A stretch of 64,000 nucleotides of DNA, taken from assembly GCF_032460525.1 (NCBI RefSeq), contig NZ_CP135963.1:2418001-2482000 (forward strand), in the 5' to 3' direction. Both the position numbers and the translations under genes were made by a program. The notes beneath the pieces were generated by a model, which ran no database searches, was not told the origin of the DNA, and was given only the letters and a program-made list of their open reading frames with translations. Shown in pieces: positions 34,426-43,018 of the stretch. This stretch comes from Geodermatophilus sp. DSM 44513. GTDB taxonomy: Bacteria > Actinomycetota > Actinomycetes > Mycobacteriales > Geodermatophilaceae. The first letter of the stretch is position 1; each line of letters starts with the position of its first letter.

Positions 34426-35802
34426 TCACAGCGTCCGGACGTCGGCCTCCACGGCCTCGAAGGCCTTGCGGGCGGCGATGAGCACCGGGTCCCAGACCGG
34501 CGCGAACGGCGGCGCGTAGGACAGGTCGAGGGACAGGATCTCGTCCACGCCCATCTCGTTCCAGATGCAGATGGCCAGCGCGTCCACCCGCTTGGCCGCG
34601 GCCTCCTTGCCGACGACCTGGGCGCCCAGCAGCCGGCCGCTGCGCCGCTCGGCGATCATCTTCAGCCGGATCGGCTGGGCGCCCGGGAAGTAGCCGGCCT
34701 TGGTGGTCGAGTCGACGACGGCGGTGACGAACTGGAACCCGGCCGCCTCCGCCTCGGCGGTGGACAGCCCGGTGCGGGCCGCCTCCAGCTCGCAGATGCG
34801 GGTGATGGCGGTGCCGATGACGCCGGGGAACGTGGCGTAGCCGCCGCCGATGTTGATCCCGGCCACCCGGCCCTGCTTGTTGGCGTGCGTGCCGAGGGCC
34901 ACCACGACCCGCTGCCCGGACAGCCGGTGCACCGACTCGACGCAGTCCCCGGCGGCCCACACGCCCTCCACCTGGGTGCGCATCCGGGTGTCGACCGCGA
35001 TGCCCCCGGAGGTGCCCAGCGGGATGCCGGCCTCCTGCGCCAGCCGCACGGCCGGCCGCACCCCCAGGCCGAGCACGACGAGGTCCGCGGGCAGCTCCCG
35101 GCCGCTGGCGGTGACCACCGCGCGGGCCCGGCCGGAGGCGTCGGTCTCCACCGCCGCGACCGCGTCGGAGAGCACCAGCTCGATGCCCTCCCGGCGGACC
35201 GCGTCGGCGATGTGCTGCCCCACGTCGGGGTCGAAGGTGCCGACGGGGGTGGCCGACATGTCGACGACGGTGACGTCCAGCCCGCGCACCCGGCAGGCCT
35301 CGGCGATCTCCAGGCCGATGTAGCCGCCGCCGACGACGACCACCCGCTGCACGTCGCCGTCCTCCAGCTCGGCCCGCAGCGCCGCGCCGTCGTCCAGCGT
35401 CTGGACGCCGTACACCCCCGCCGCGTCGATGCCGGGCACCGGCGGGCGCATGGGCACGCTGCCCGTGCCGTACACCAGCTCGTCGAACGGCTCGACCCCG
35501 CTGCCGCCGTCCTCGAGACCGCGCCAGTGCACGACGCGGCGGTCGAGGTCGATGCCGGTGACCTCGGTGCGCATCCGCACGTCGATGCCGTTGGCGCGGT
35601 GCTGCTCGGGCGTCCGGGCGATCAGGTCGGCCTCGGAGTCGACGGCGCCGCTGATCCAGAACGGGATGCCGCACGCGGAGTACGACGTCGCCCGGCCCCG
35701 CTCGAACATCACCACGTCGAGGTCCGGCTGCCGCTTCCTCGCCTGCGACGCGGCACTCCCGCCCGCGGCGTCCCCACCGATCACGACCACGCGTCTGCCC
35801 AC
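34426..35802 (-). CDS. Pyridine nucleotide-disulfide oxidoreductase, CoA-disulfide-reductase-like
   Basis: 458 aa from GTG at 35802. FAD motif RRVVVIGGDAAGGSAASQARK at the N-terminus and, 40 residues on, the single redox cysteine in SYSACGIPFWISG, as in CoA-disulfide reductase and NADH oxidase (Cys43 type). NAD(P) motif VVVVGGGYIGLEIAEACRVRG, FAD ribityl motif GVWAAGDCVESVH, and a C-terminal dimerisation domain starting ALGTHANKQGRVAGINIGG. Likely reduces CoA disulfide or persulfide with NAD(P)H. Alone on its strand. Confidence 0.9.
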   Translation of the reverse strand: MGRRVVVIGGDAAGGSAASQARKRQPDLDVVMFERGRATSYSACGIPFWISGAVDSEADLIARTPEQHRANGIDVRMRTEVTGIDLDRRVVHWRGLEDGGSGVEPFDELVYGTGSVPMRPPVPGIDAAGVYGVQTLDDGAALRAELEDGDVQRVVVVGGGYIGLEIAEACRVRGLDVTVVDMSATPVGTFDPDVGQHIADAVRREGIELVLSDAVAAVETDASGRARAVVTASGRELPADLVVLGLGVRPAVRLAQEAGIPLGTSGGIAVDTRMRTQVEGVWAAGDCVESVHRLSGQRVVVALGTHANKQGRVAGINIGGGYATFPGVIGTAITRICELEAARTGLSTAEAEAAGFQFVTAVVDSTTKAGYFPGAQPIRLKMIAERRSGRLLGAQVVGKEAAAKRVDALAICIWNEMGVDEILSLDLSYAPPFAPVWDPVLIAARKAFEAVEADVRTL

Positions 35803-35879
35803 GTCCCGGGACGGTAGGTCGTCGCGGCCGCGGGCGCTCGCCCGCGGCCCCCGGCCGGCCCGGGGTCTAGCGTCGGCGC

Positions 35880-36023
35880 ATGACCGTGCCACCCCCTCCC
35901 GGCCCGCCGTCGCCCACGCCGTCCCCCGTGGACCCGGTGCCGCCGCCGGAGCCGGCCCCGTACCCGGTGCCCGGCCCGGCCGACCCGACCGCGCCGCCGC
36001 CGTCCGGCCCCCAGCCGGTGTAG
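35880..36023 (+). CDS. Tiny proline-rich protein
   Basis: 47 aa, MTVPPPPGPPSPTPSPVDPV and ending SGPQPV. ATG at 35880 is preceded by CTAGCGTCGGCGC, identical in layout to the leaderless promoter of the 11142 gene, which is the main reason to believe it is expressed. No homologue family recognised. Such a composition could also arise by chance in GC-rich DNA. Confidence 0.4.
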   Translation: MTVPPPPGPPSPTPSPVDPVPPPEPAPYPVPGPADPTAPPPSGPQPV

Positions 36024-36111
36024 CCCTCCCGGTCCTCCCCGCCGCGCCGCCTGGCAGGGTCGCCGGTGCCCCGGCGTCCTGGGCCGGCGGCGGACCGGAC
36101 GGCGGGCGGAG

Positions 36112-36786
36112 GTGGGCGTGGCGGGGTCGACGGAGGCCGACCGGGGGTGGCGCGAGGGGGTGCGCGACGGCACGCCGTACGCGGCGGCGACCTTCGTGCT
36201 CGCCGTGTCGTTCGGGGTGGTCGCCGTCGACCTCGGCGTGCCGGCGGTCGCCGCGGTGGTGATGTCGGCGGTGGTGTACTCCGGCTCGGCGCAGTTCGCC
36301 GCGGTGGGCATCGCCGCGGCCGGCGGCGGGATCGCCGCCGCCGTGGGCGCCGCGGCGCTGGTCAGCTCGCGCTTCCTGCCCATGGGCTTCGCGCTGGGGC
36401 CCTCGCTGCGCGGCAGCCGGCTGCGCCGCGCCCTGGAGGGGCAGGCGACCGTGGACTCCGCCTGGGCGATGGCCTCCCGCGGCGACGGCCGGTTCGACCG
36501 CCGCTACCTGTTCGGCCACTCCGGCACCCAGTACGTCGCCTGGGTGCTCGGCACCGCCGTCGGCGTGTTCGTGCCCGGGCTGGACAGCCGGGCCCTCGGC
36601 CTGGACGCCGTCTTCCCCGTCTTCTTCCTCGCCATCCTGGTCGCCGAGGTGCGCGACCGGCTGCGGTTCGGGGTGGCCCTCGCCGGAGCGGTGATCGCGC
36701 TGGCGCTGGTGCCGGTGTCCCCGCCGGGCCTGCCGGTGCTCGCCGCGACCGCCGCGGCGCTGGTCGGGCTGCGGGCCGGCCGGTGA
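36112..36786 (+). CDS. azlC: AzlC-family branched-chain amino acid export permease
   Basis: 224 aa from GTG at 36112. Five-six helices with the AzlC pattern FVLAVSFGVVAVDLGVPAVAAVVMSAVVYSGSAQFAAVGI and SSRFLPMGFALGP. With AzlD it forms the two-component (LIV-E family) exporter for branched-chain amino acids. Overlaps azlD by 4 bases (GTGA). Confidence 0.9.
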   Translation: MGVAGSTEADRGWREGVRDGTPYAAATFVLAVSFGVVAVDLGVPAVAAVVMSAVVYSGSAQFAAVGIAAAGGGIAAAVGAAALVSSRFLPMGFALGPSLRGSRLRRALEGQATVDSAWAMASRGDGRFDRRYLFGHSGTQYVAWVLGTAVGVFVPGLDSRALGLDAVFPVFFLAILVAEVRDRLRFGVALAGAVIALALVPVSPPGLPVLAATAAALVGLRAGR

Positions 36787-37103
36787 GCGCCGCGACCGTG
36801 TGGGCGCTGGTGGTGCTGTGCGCGCTGGGCACCGCGCTGATCCGCGGCGTGGGGCCGGCGGCCACTGGCGACCGGGCCCTGCCGGCACCGGTCGTGCGGG
36901 TGGTGGTGCTGCTGTCCGCGGCCCTGCTGGCCGCGCTGGTCGTGACCACCGCGCTGGCCGACGGCGACCGGCCGGCCGTCGGCGCGGACACCGCGGGCGT
37001 CGCCGTCGCCGGGCTGCTGCTGTGGCGCCGGGCGCCGGTGCTGGTCGCCGTCCTCGCCGCGGTGGTGGTGACGGCGGGCCTGCGCGCCGCCGGCGTGGCC
37101 TGA
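36783..37103 (+). CDS. azlD: AzlD-family transporter subunit
   Basis: 106 aa from GTG at 36783. Three to four helices with the small-subunit pattern ALGTALIRGVGP..VRVVVLLSAALLAALVVTTAL. Obligate small partner of AzlC; overlap GTGA couples their translation. Confidence 0.87.
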   Translation: MSAATVWALVVLCALGTALIRGVGPAATGDRALPAPVVRVVVLLSAALLAALVVTTALADGDRPAVGADTAGVAVAGLLLWRRAPVLVAVLAAVVVTAGLRAAGVA

Positions 37104-37110
37104 CCCGGCG

Positions 37111-37620
37111 CTACGGCGGCTCCTCCCGCAGCTGCCGGTAGACGCGGGCGAGGTCGGGCAGCTGGTAGTGGGCGTTGAGCCCGCTGGGGTTGGGCACCAC
37201 CCAGGTCCGCGCGCCGCCGACCCGTTCCTCCTGGCGGCCGAGCACCGCCCGGGGCCGGCCGAAGCCGGCGCGGTAGGCGGTGACCCCGAGGACGGCGAGC
37301 ACCCGCGGCCGGTACCGCGTCACCAGGGCGTCGAGCGCGGCGGCGCCCTCCCGCAGCTCCTCGGCGGTCAGCTCGGCGGCGGTGCGGGTCGGACGGTCGG
37401 CCAGGTTGGTCACCCCCAGGCCGTGGGTCAGCAGCTCGCGGTCCTCCTCGGGCGCCAGCCGCCGGGGCGTGAAGCCGGCCAGGTGGATCGCCGGCCAGAA
37501 CCGGTTGCCCGGCCGGGCGAAGTGGTGCCCGCGGGCGGCCGACGTCAGCGACGGGTTGATGCCGCAGAACAGCACGTCCAGACCCGGGGCGATCACGTCA
37601 CGCAGCGGCTTGCCCGGCAC
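37111..37620 (-). CDS. mug: G/U mismatch-specific uracil/thymine DNA glycosylase
   Basis: 169 aa from GTG at 37620. UDG-superfamily family 2 enzyme with motif 1 DVLFCGINPSLTSAARGHHFARPGNRFWPA and motif 2 PNPSGLNAHY. It removes uracil or thymine mispaired with guanine. Converges on azlD and diverges from the sigma-like fusion, with a 54-base gap between starts. Confidence 0.93.
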   Translation of the reverse strand: MPGKPLRDVIAPGLDVLFCGINPSLTSAARGHHFARPGNRFWPAIHLAGFTPRRLAPEEDRELLTHGLGVTNLADRPTRTAAELTAEELREGAAALDALVTRYRPRVLAVLGVTAYRAGFGRPRAVLGRQEERVGGARTWVVPNPSGLNAHYQLPDLARVYRQLREEPP

Positions 37621-37674
37621 CCGCGCGAGGGTAGCTCCGGCGCCGGTCGCGGTGCCCGGCGCACACTGGCCGGC

Positions 37675-39282
37675 ATGACCGACGGCGCCGACGCGGCCTT
37701 CCGCCGCTTCGTCGCCGCCGAGCGCGACCGGCTGCTCGCCGAGGCCCTGCGGCTGACCGGCGACCCCGACCGGGCCGAGGACGCCGTCCAGCACGCCCTG
37801 GCCCGCGCCCGGCTGTCCTGGGGACGGCGCGGCGCCGACCCCGCGGTCACCGCCGCCGACGCGCTGCACGACGCCGCCGGCCGCGGCGGGCAGGTGCTGG
37901 GGTCCCTCGACGACCGCACCTCCCCGGTCCACGTCCCGGCGGCCGGCTGGCGGCTGGACGCCGACGCAGCCGCCACCGACGCCCTCGCGCGGGCCCGCCG
38001 GCGGCGCCGGCTGCGCACCGGGGGCCTGGCCGGGGCCGCGCTGGTCGCGCTCGCCGCCGTCGCCCTGGTCGTGCCGCGGGTGCCCGACGGGCCGCCGTCC
38101 GCGCCGACCGCCGCCGTCGCGCCGGACCGGCCGGCCGAGGTGGCGGTGCTCACCGGACCTCCCCGCGGCTCGCTGGCCGGGGACGCGGCGTTCGTCGAGG
38201 CCGCCCGGCGCGCCGACTGGGGTGCGCTCACCGCGCCGCCGGTGGCCGAACGCCAGGTCGTCCTCGCCACCGACACCCCGCACGGCCGGGTGGTCCTGCT
38301 CGCCGGCACGGTCGAGGGCGACATGCGCGGCGTGTGGCTCACCGGCCCGGCCGGCACCCCGGTCGACCGGCTGCGCCCGTACGTGCCGCAGACCCTGGGC
38401 CCGCACCGGCCGGCGGCCCTGCTCGTCGGCGGGCCCGGGTCCGCGAGCCTCGTGGTGGTCACCGCCCCCGGCGACGAGGTGCAGGTCTCCCCGCGGCTGC
38501 AGGTCGGCCCGCGCGGCACGGTCGGGCGCACCTACGACCCCGTCCCCTCCGACGGCGGCCTCGCGGTCACCACCGTCCCGACCACCGCGGCCGGCGCCGG
38601 CACCAGCGTCCGGGTGCTGCGGGCGGGCACGCCGGTGTACCGGGCCGCGGTGGCCGCGCCCGACCTCCCGGCCGGCCCCGCCGCGGTGCCGCCGCTGGAG
38701 CCGCTGCGGCCGGCCGCCGTCCGCCCCGCCGACCGGCTGGTGACCGAGGCGCTGACCGCGATCGCCGTCCCCCTCGGCGCGGAGCCGGCCGCGCTGGAGC
38801 CGCAGCTGCTGTGGTCCGGGACGCTGCCCATGCCCGAGGTGGCGGGCAGCGTCGCCGTCGTCGTCGGGCGCAGCCCCGGCGGCGGTCTGGTCGTCACGAC
38901 GCGGGCCGGGCAGCTCGGCACCGGGAGCGCCGGGCGCACGGTCGGTTGCGGGGTGTCCACGCCGCCGGGGACGACCGACGTGGCCGGCCTGGTGGTGGCG
39001 CGGGTGTGCGACCTGTCCTCCCCGGAGGCCGAGCCGTCCGCGGAGGGCCGGTGGCTGGTGGTCACCGCCCCGGCGCCGGCCACCGCCGCCGCGGTGCTGG
39101 ACGAGCGCGGCGGCGTGCTGGCCACCGTGCCCCTGCCCGACGGCGGCGGCACGGTGCTGCTGCCGCCCGGGGCGCGCGACGTGCGCACCCTGGACGCGGC
39201 CGGCGTGGCCCTGGCCGAGGTGCCGGTCAGCGCGGTCGCCACCGAGACGTTCGGCGACTACGGCTCCGGCGAGGTGGGCTGA
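37675..39282 (+). CDS. Sigma-70 region-2-like domain fused to a membrane anchor and large outer domain
   Basis: 535 aa from ATG at 37675. Residues 1-75 (FRRFVAAERDRLLAEALRLTGDPDRAEDAVQHALARARLSWGRRG) resemble the region-2 helices of SigE-type ECF sigma factors. There is no region 4. A basic stretch ARARRRRRLRTGG leads into one membrane helix (GLAGAALVALAAVALVVP, about 120-137), after which about 400 residues of Val/Pro-rich beta-type sequence would lie outside, including a Cys pair in VGCGVSTPPG and VARVCDLSSP. This is like an anti-sigma layout with sigma region 2 in place of the anti-sigma domain. Function unknown. Confidence 0.7.
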   Translation: MTDGADAAFRRFVAAERDRLLAEALRLTGDPDRAEDAVQHALARARLSWGRRGADPAVTAADALHDAAGRGGQVLGSLDDRTSPVHVPAAGWRLDADAAATDALARARRRRRLRTGGLAGAALVALAAVALVVPRVPDGPPSAPTAAVAPDRPAEVAVLTGPPRGSLAGDAAFVEAARRADWGALTAPPVAERQVVLATDTPHGRVVLLAGTVEGDMRGVWLTGPAGTPVDRLRPYVPQTLGPHRPAALLVGGPGSASLVVVTAPGDEVQVSPRLQVGPRGTVGRTYDPVPSDGGLAVTTVPTTAAGAGTSVRVLRAGTPVYRAAVAAPDLPAGPAAVPPLEPLRPAAVRPADRLVTEALTAIAVPLGAEPAALEPQLLWSGTLPMPEVAGSVAVVVGRSPGGGLVVTTRAGQLGTGSAGRTVGCGVSTPPGTTDVAGLVVARVCDLSSPEAEPSAEGRWLVVTAPAPATAAAVLDERGGVLATVPLPDGGGTVLLPPGARDVRTLDAAGVALAEVPVSAVATETFGDYGSGEVG

Positions 39283-39285
39283 GGG

Positions 39286-40377
39286 TCAGCTGCGCGCCGG
39301 CCCGGGCAGCCGGAGCACGTCGGCGGTCACCGCGCCGTCCGGGGCCAGCCGGTCGGGCGCGGGGCTGTCGTAGACGACCAGCAGCCGGGGGTCCTCCGGC
39401 GGGCCCAGCAGGCCGATGCCCTCCGCGTGGTCGTCGCCCTCGCCGTAGGGGAGGTCGAGCTCGCGGGTGAGCCGCTCGCCGCGGACGACCCGCGGCGGGT
39501 CGCCGGCCATCCCCCCGTGCCACCGGTACAGGTGCACCGGGCCGTCGAGGTCCATGGTCGGGCCGGCGAGCACGAGCAGGTCCTCGCCCTGCGGGCACAG
39601 GTCGCGCACGCCCAGGCCGCGCATGCGCAGCGCGAACGTGCGGTACGGGCGGCCGTCGGGGAACGGCCGCAGCCGCAATCGCCCGGGCGCGTGCGGGTCG
39701 CTCTCGGGCTGTACCTGGAGGACGACGGCCCAGCCGCGCAGCACCGGTCCGCGCAAACCCAGGAACACCCGCCGGCCGGCCACCGCGATGCCCTCGACGT
39801 CCAGCCCGTTGTCCTTGCCGGGGATGGGCAGGAAGGGGCCGAGCAGCTCGTCGTCGGCCAGCAGGTCGCGCAGGTCCGGGCCGGTGGTGCCGAACACCGC
39901 GGCGCGGCTGCGGACGCCGTCGACGACGGACTCCGCCACCGGTGTGGGCAGCCCGTCGACGTCCCGGACCGGGATGCGCAGCAGGACCTGCCGGTTCGGC
40001 TGGCCGCTCACCCGGGCCAGCCGGCGCAGCGCCTGCCGGTCGTCGTGCTTGTCCTTGACCCGGCGGCGGCGCAGGCTGTGCGAGCCCACCGCCCACAGGA
40101 ACGACCCGTCGCGGGCCAGGCCCTCGATGTCGGCCTCCTCCTCGTCGTCCCCCGAGCCGGGCAGGTCGACGAGGTCGGCGAGCCGGAACGTGGTGTGGTC
40201 GCGGTACTCCGCCGGCGCGGCGGGGTCGTCGGCGACCAGGCGCTCGATGGTCGCCGTCTCGTCGCCGGCCACCCACAGCACCGGGCCGTCGCTGCGGACC
40301 GCCGAGAGGTTGGTGTGCGTCCCGGCCGCCCGCGCCGTGTCCCCGAAGTGCAGCCGCACCGTCCGCTCCACCGTCAC
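39286..40377 (-). CDS. DUF3616-containing beta-propeller-like protein
   Basis: 363 aa from GTG at 40377. Sequence with repeated D-x-x-G-x-E-G-x-A motifs (EEEADIEGLARDGSFLWAVGSHSLRRRRVKDKHDD; KDNGLDVEGIAVAGRRVFLGLRGPVLRGWA; DHAEGIGLLG) typical of DUF3616 proteins, which look like a cytosolic propeller. No signal peptide. Function unknown. Convergent with the sigma-like fusion, with only 3 bases between the stops. Confidence 0.85.
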   Translation of the reverse strand: MTVERTVRLHFGDTARAAGTHTNLSAVRSDGPVLWVAGDETATIERLVADDPAAPAEYRDHTTFRLADLVDLPGSGDDEEEADIEGLARDGSFLWAVGSHSLRRRRVKDKHDDRQALRRLARVSGQPNRQVLLRIPVRDVDGLPTPVAESVVDGVRSRAAVFGTTGPDLRDLLADDELLGPFLPIPGKDNGLDVEGIAVAGRRVFLGLRGPVLRGWAVVLQVQPESDPHAPGRLRLRPFPDGRPYRTFALRMRGLGVRDLCPQGEDLLVLAGPTMDLDGPVHLYRWHGGMAGDPPRVVRGERLTRELDLPYGEGDDHAEGIGLLGPPEDPRLLVVYDSPAPDRLAPDGAVTADVLRLPGPARS

Positions 40378-40480
40378 GGCCGCCAGCCTGGCACGGCGGC
40401 GCCGCGCGTTCCCAGAGGCGTCCAGGCGACCCACCCCCTGGACGCGGTGTGCGGAGGCCGGACGCCGCGGCGTCGCCCGG

Positions 40481-41446
40481 TCAGCGGGCGACGGCCGCGA
40501 TGGTCGTCGCCGCCAGGGCGGCACCGGCCGCCGGGGAGGACGACGGGACGAGGTCCAGCGCGGCGAGCGCCCGCGTGGTGTCGACGAAGTCCCGCACCGG
40601 CTGCGCGTCCATGTCGTTGCGCCAGGCGATCGCCACCGCGGACGGCGGCAACCCGTCGACCGGCACGAAGGCCAGTCCGGGCCGGTCGTAGAAGCGCTGG
40701 GTGGAGGCCTGCGTGAAGGCCACGCCCCGCCGGGACAGGATGGCCTCGAAGCACTCGTCCACGCCGGCCACCTCCGCCCCCAGCCGGACCGTGTGCGAGC
40801 CACGGGTGTCGACGGCGAGCCAGAAGTCCCGCCAGTAGTCCGGGGCCCGGCGGCCGACGAACGGCTCGTCGACGACGTCCGCGACGGTGATGCGGCCGCG
40901 GGCGGCGAGCGGCGAGTCGGTCGAGGTCACCAGCACGCGCGGCTCGACGAACAGCGTCTCCATCGACAGCCAGCTCTGCACCACGATGGGTGGACGGACG
41001 AACGCCACGTCGACGCTGCCGGTGGACAGTCCGACGTAGGGATCGGCGAAGTCGTGCGAGCGCATCTCCACCTGCACCCGGGGACAGCGGGCCTGGAACG
41101 CCGCGAGGATCTTCGGGGTCAGCTCCGCTGCCGCGTTGGCCTGGAAGCCGACGACCAGACTGCCCGCCGCGCCGTCGGCCGCTCTGCGCGTCGCGGCGGT
41201 CAGGCGCTCGACGCCGGCCAGCAGCCGGTGCGCCTCCTCCAGGAGCACCACGCCCGCCGGGGTCAGCTCGACGTGGCGGCTGGTGCGCGCCAGCAGCCGC
41301 GCGCCGAGGGTGTGCTCGAGCTTGCGGATCTGCACGCTCAGCGAGGGCTGGCTGATGTGCAGTCGTACGGCCGCCCGGCCGAAGTGGAGCTCCTCTGCCA
41401 CCGCGACGAAGTAGCGCAGGACGCGGATCTCCGGCGCGTCCGTCAC
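40481..41446 (-). CDS. LysR-family transcriptional regulator
   Basis: 321 aa. N-terminal winged helix: VLRYFVAVAEELHFGRAAVRLHISQPSLSVQIRKLEHTLGARLLAR; then a periplasmic-binding-like effector domain of about 220 residues. Divergent from the SCP2-like/hydrolase pair, with a 138-base gap that contains a clear inverted repeat. It most likely controls those genes in response to an aromatic or carboxylate ligand. Confidence 0.93.
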   Translation of the reverse strand: MTDAPEIRVLRYFVAVAEELHFGRAAVRLHISQPSLSVQIRKLEHTLGARLLARTSRHVELTPAGVVLLEEAHRLLAGVERLTAATRRAADGAAGSLVVGFQANAAAELTPKILAAFQARCPRVQVEMRSHDFADPYVGLSTGSVDVAFVRPPIVVQSWLSMETLFVEPRVLVTSTDSPLAARGRITVADVVDEPFVGRRAPDYWRDFWLAVDTRGSHTVRLGAEVAGVDECFEAILSRRGVAFTQASTQRFYDRPGLAFVPVDGLPPSAVAIAWRNDMDAQPVRDFVDTTRALAALDLVPSSSPAAGAALAATTIAAVAR

Positions 41447-41479
41447 CCGTCCAGCCTAGGAGTCGTGGTCGCCGTCACA

Positions 41480-41521
41480 CCAATAGTCGGCGGCTATCGA
41501 CGGGGAGCCGACAGGTATTGG
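41480..41521. promoter_or_regulatory. Likely LysR operator
   Basis: Inverted repeat CCAATAGTCGGC (41480-41491) and GCCGAC-AGG-TATTGG (41507-41521): the outer CCAATA/TATTGG and inner TCGGC/GCCGA arms pair around a TATCG-containing centre. The AT-rich ends stand out in GC-rich DNA. It lies between the divergent LysR gene and its presumed targets, the normal place for such a site. Confidence 0.65.
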
Positions 41522-41584
41522 ACGCCTCCGCCCCGCACCGCTGTCATGGCGGTCGTCACACCCGGCTCGGAGAGGAGTACGACG

Positions 41585-41992
41585 ATGACCGCAGCGACCC
41601 GAGCGCCGTCGGCACAGGCGTGGGCCGAGGCCTTCGCCGAGGCCAGCAACGCCGACCCCGAGATCCGGGCCCACGGCAGGTACTTCACCTGCTCGTGGCT
41701 GCTCGACGCCGACGAGCGCAGCTACGTGGTGCAGGTGCAGTCCGGCCGGGTCACCGACGTCACGGTGGACCCCGGTCCGCTCGACGTGCCCTACGACTTC
41801 GCCATCCGGGCCGGCGTGGAGACGTGGCGTGGTTTCGGTGAGCCCGTGCCCGCCCCGATGTTCCACGGCATCTGGGCGGCCAGCTTCCAGCGGGACATGC
41901 GCCTGGAGGGTCAGGTGCTCGTCCTCATGCAGAACCTGCGCTGCATCACCCGCCAGATCGAACTGTTGCGCGTCGTCGGCGCCCCCGTCTGA
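41585..41992 (+). CDS. SCP2-sterol-transfer-like small protein
   Basis: 135 aa from ATG at 41585, after GAGAGGAG. The middle reads GRYFTCSWLLDADERSYVVQVQSGRVTDVTVDPGPLDVPYDFAIRAGVETWRGFG, with the beta-strand and Asp-Phe-Ala-Ile pattern of SCP2-like lipid-binding domains, then FQRDMRLEGQVLVLMQNLRCI. It may bind a hydrophobic substrate for the hydrolase that follows 15 bases later. Family call is by pattern only. Confidence 0.62.
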   Translation: MTAATRAPSAQAWAEAFAEASNADPEIRAHGRYFTCSWLLDADERSYVVQVQSGRVTDVTVDPGPLDVPYDFAIRAGVETWRGFGEPVPAPMFHGIWAASFQRDMRLEGQVLVLMQNLRCITRQIELLRVVGAPV

Positions 41993-42007
41993 GGAGGACG
42001 AACAGCC

Positions 42008-42871
42008 ATGAGCAGGATCTCCCCGGTCACCGGTCACTACGTGACGCTCGAGGTCGACGGCCTGGAGTACAAGGTCTTCTACCTGGAGAACGGCAGCGGA
42101 CAGCCCCTGGTGTGCCAGCACACCGCCGGCTGCCACAACCACCAGTGGCGCGGCCTGCTGGAGGACGACGAGATTACCGCGAAGCACCGGGTCATCGCCT
42201 ACGACCTGCCCCGACACGGCAAGTCCGACCCGCCGGAGAACATCGAGTGGTGGAAGGAGGAGTACCAGCTCACCGCCGACCACTACGTCAACTTCATCGT
42301 CGCCCTCTGCGATGCCCTGGAGCTCGAGGACCCGATCTTCATGGGTTCCTCCTTCGGCGGGAACGTCGCACTGCAGCTCGCCCTGCGCCGTCCCGATCGG
42401 TTCGCCGGCGTCCTGTCGGTGGAGGGCGCCGACTACTCCCCCGGCTTCTACCTCGACTGGTGGCAGCACCCGCACGCGAACGCAGCGCAGGTCTGCGCGA
42501 GCGGGGTGTGGGACCTGATGGCGCCGCAGTCCCCCGAGGCCGACCGCTGGAAGACGTGGTTCTACTACTCGCAGGGCTCGGAGGCCTTCAAGGGTGACCT
42601 GTACTTCTACTCGGTCGACCACGACCTGCGGGGCCGGCTCGGGGAGATCGACGGCGACCGGTGTCCGGTGGTGATGCTGACCGGGGAGTACGACTACCTC
42701 ACGACGCCCGAGGACAGCGCCCGCACCGCCGGTGAGATCAAGAACGGCACGTTCATCGCCATGCCCGAGATCGGGCACTTCCCCATGAGCGAGAACCACG
42801 CCACCTTCCGCCGCTACCTCATCCAGGCGCTCGAGACGCTGCGCGACGCCAAGGCGGCGACGTCCGGCTGA
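42008..42871 (+). CDS. Alpha/beta hydrolase (aromatic/meta-cleavage-type)
   Basis: 287 aa. Core: VTLEVDGLEYKVFYLENGSGQPLVCQHTAG, AYDLPRHGKSDPPE, nucleophile elbow FMGSSFGGNVALQL, then LTGEYDYLTTPEDS (Asp) and PEIGHFPMSENH (His). A classical Ser-Asp-His hydrolase. Codon use is slightly less GC-extreme than that of its neighbours. In an operon with the SCP2-like gene under the divergent LysR. Substrate probably a bulky ester or C-C cleavage product; unproven. Confidence 0.88.
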   Translation: MSRISPVTGHYVTLEVDGLEYKVFYLENGSGQPLVCQHTAGCHNHQWRGLLEDDEITAKHRVIAYDLPRHGKSDPPENIEWWKEEYQLTADHYVNFIVALCDALELEDPIFMGSSFGGNVALQLALRRPDRFAGVLSVEGADYSPGFYLDWWQHPHANAAQVCASGVWDLMAPQSPEADRWKTWFYYSQGSEAFKGDLYFYSVDHDLRGRLGEIDGDRCPVVMLTGEYDYLTTPEDSARTAGEIKNGTFIAMPEIGHFPMSENHATFRRYLIQALETLRDAKAATSG

Positions 42872-42910
42872 ACCCCTCTCCCCCGATCCGGTGGGGAGAG
42901 GGGTTCAGCC
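42866..42910 (+). terminator. Terminator with 18-bp perfect stem overlapping the stop codon
   Basis: Arms GGCTGAACCCCTCTCCCC (42866-42883) and its exact complement (42893-42910), with a 9-base loop. The hydrolase stop TGA (42869-42871) is inside the left arm. The right arm ends in a run of mixed bases, not T. Very strong for a G+C-rich terminator. Confidence 0.88.
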
Positions 42911-43018
42911 GCCCCACCGGATCAGCACGGGTGCTCCAGGCGTCGGCCGGCAGCCGCCGCCAGCCGACGTCCAGCCGCCTCGCAGGCTCCGCTCGGGCAG
43001 CCGCGGCACCGTGGGGGC

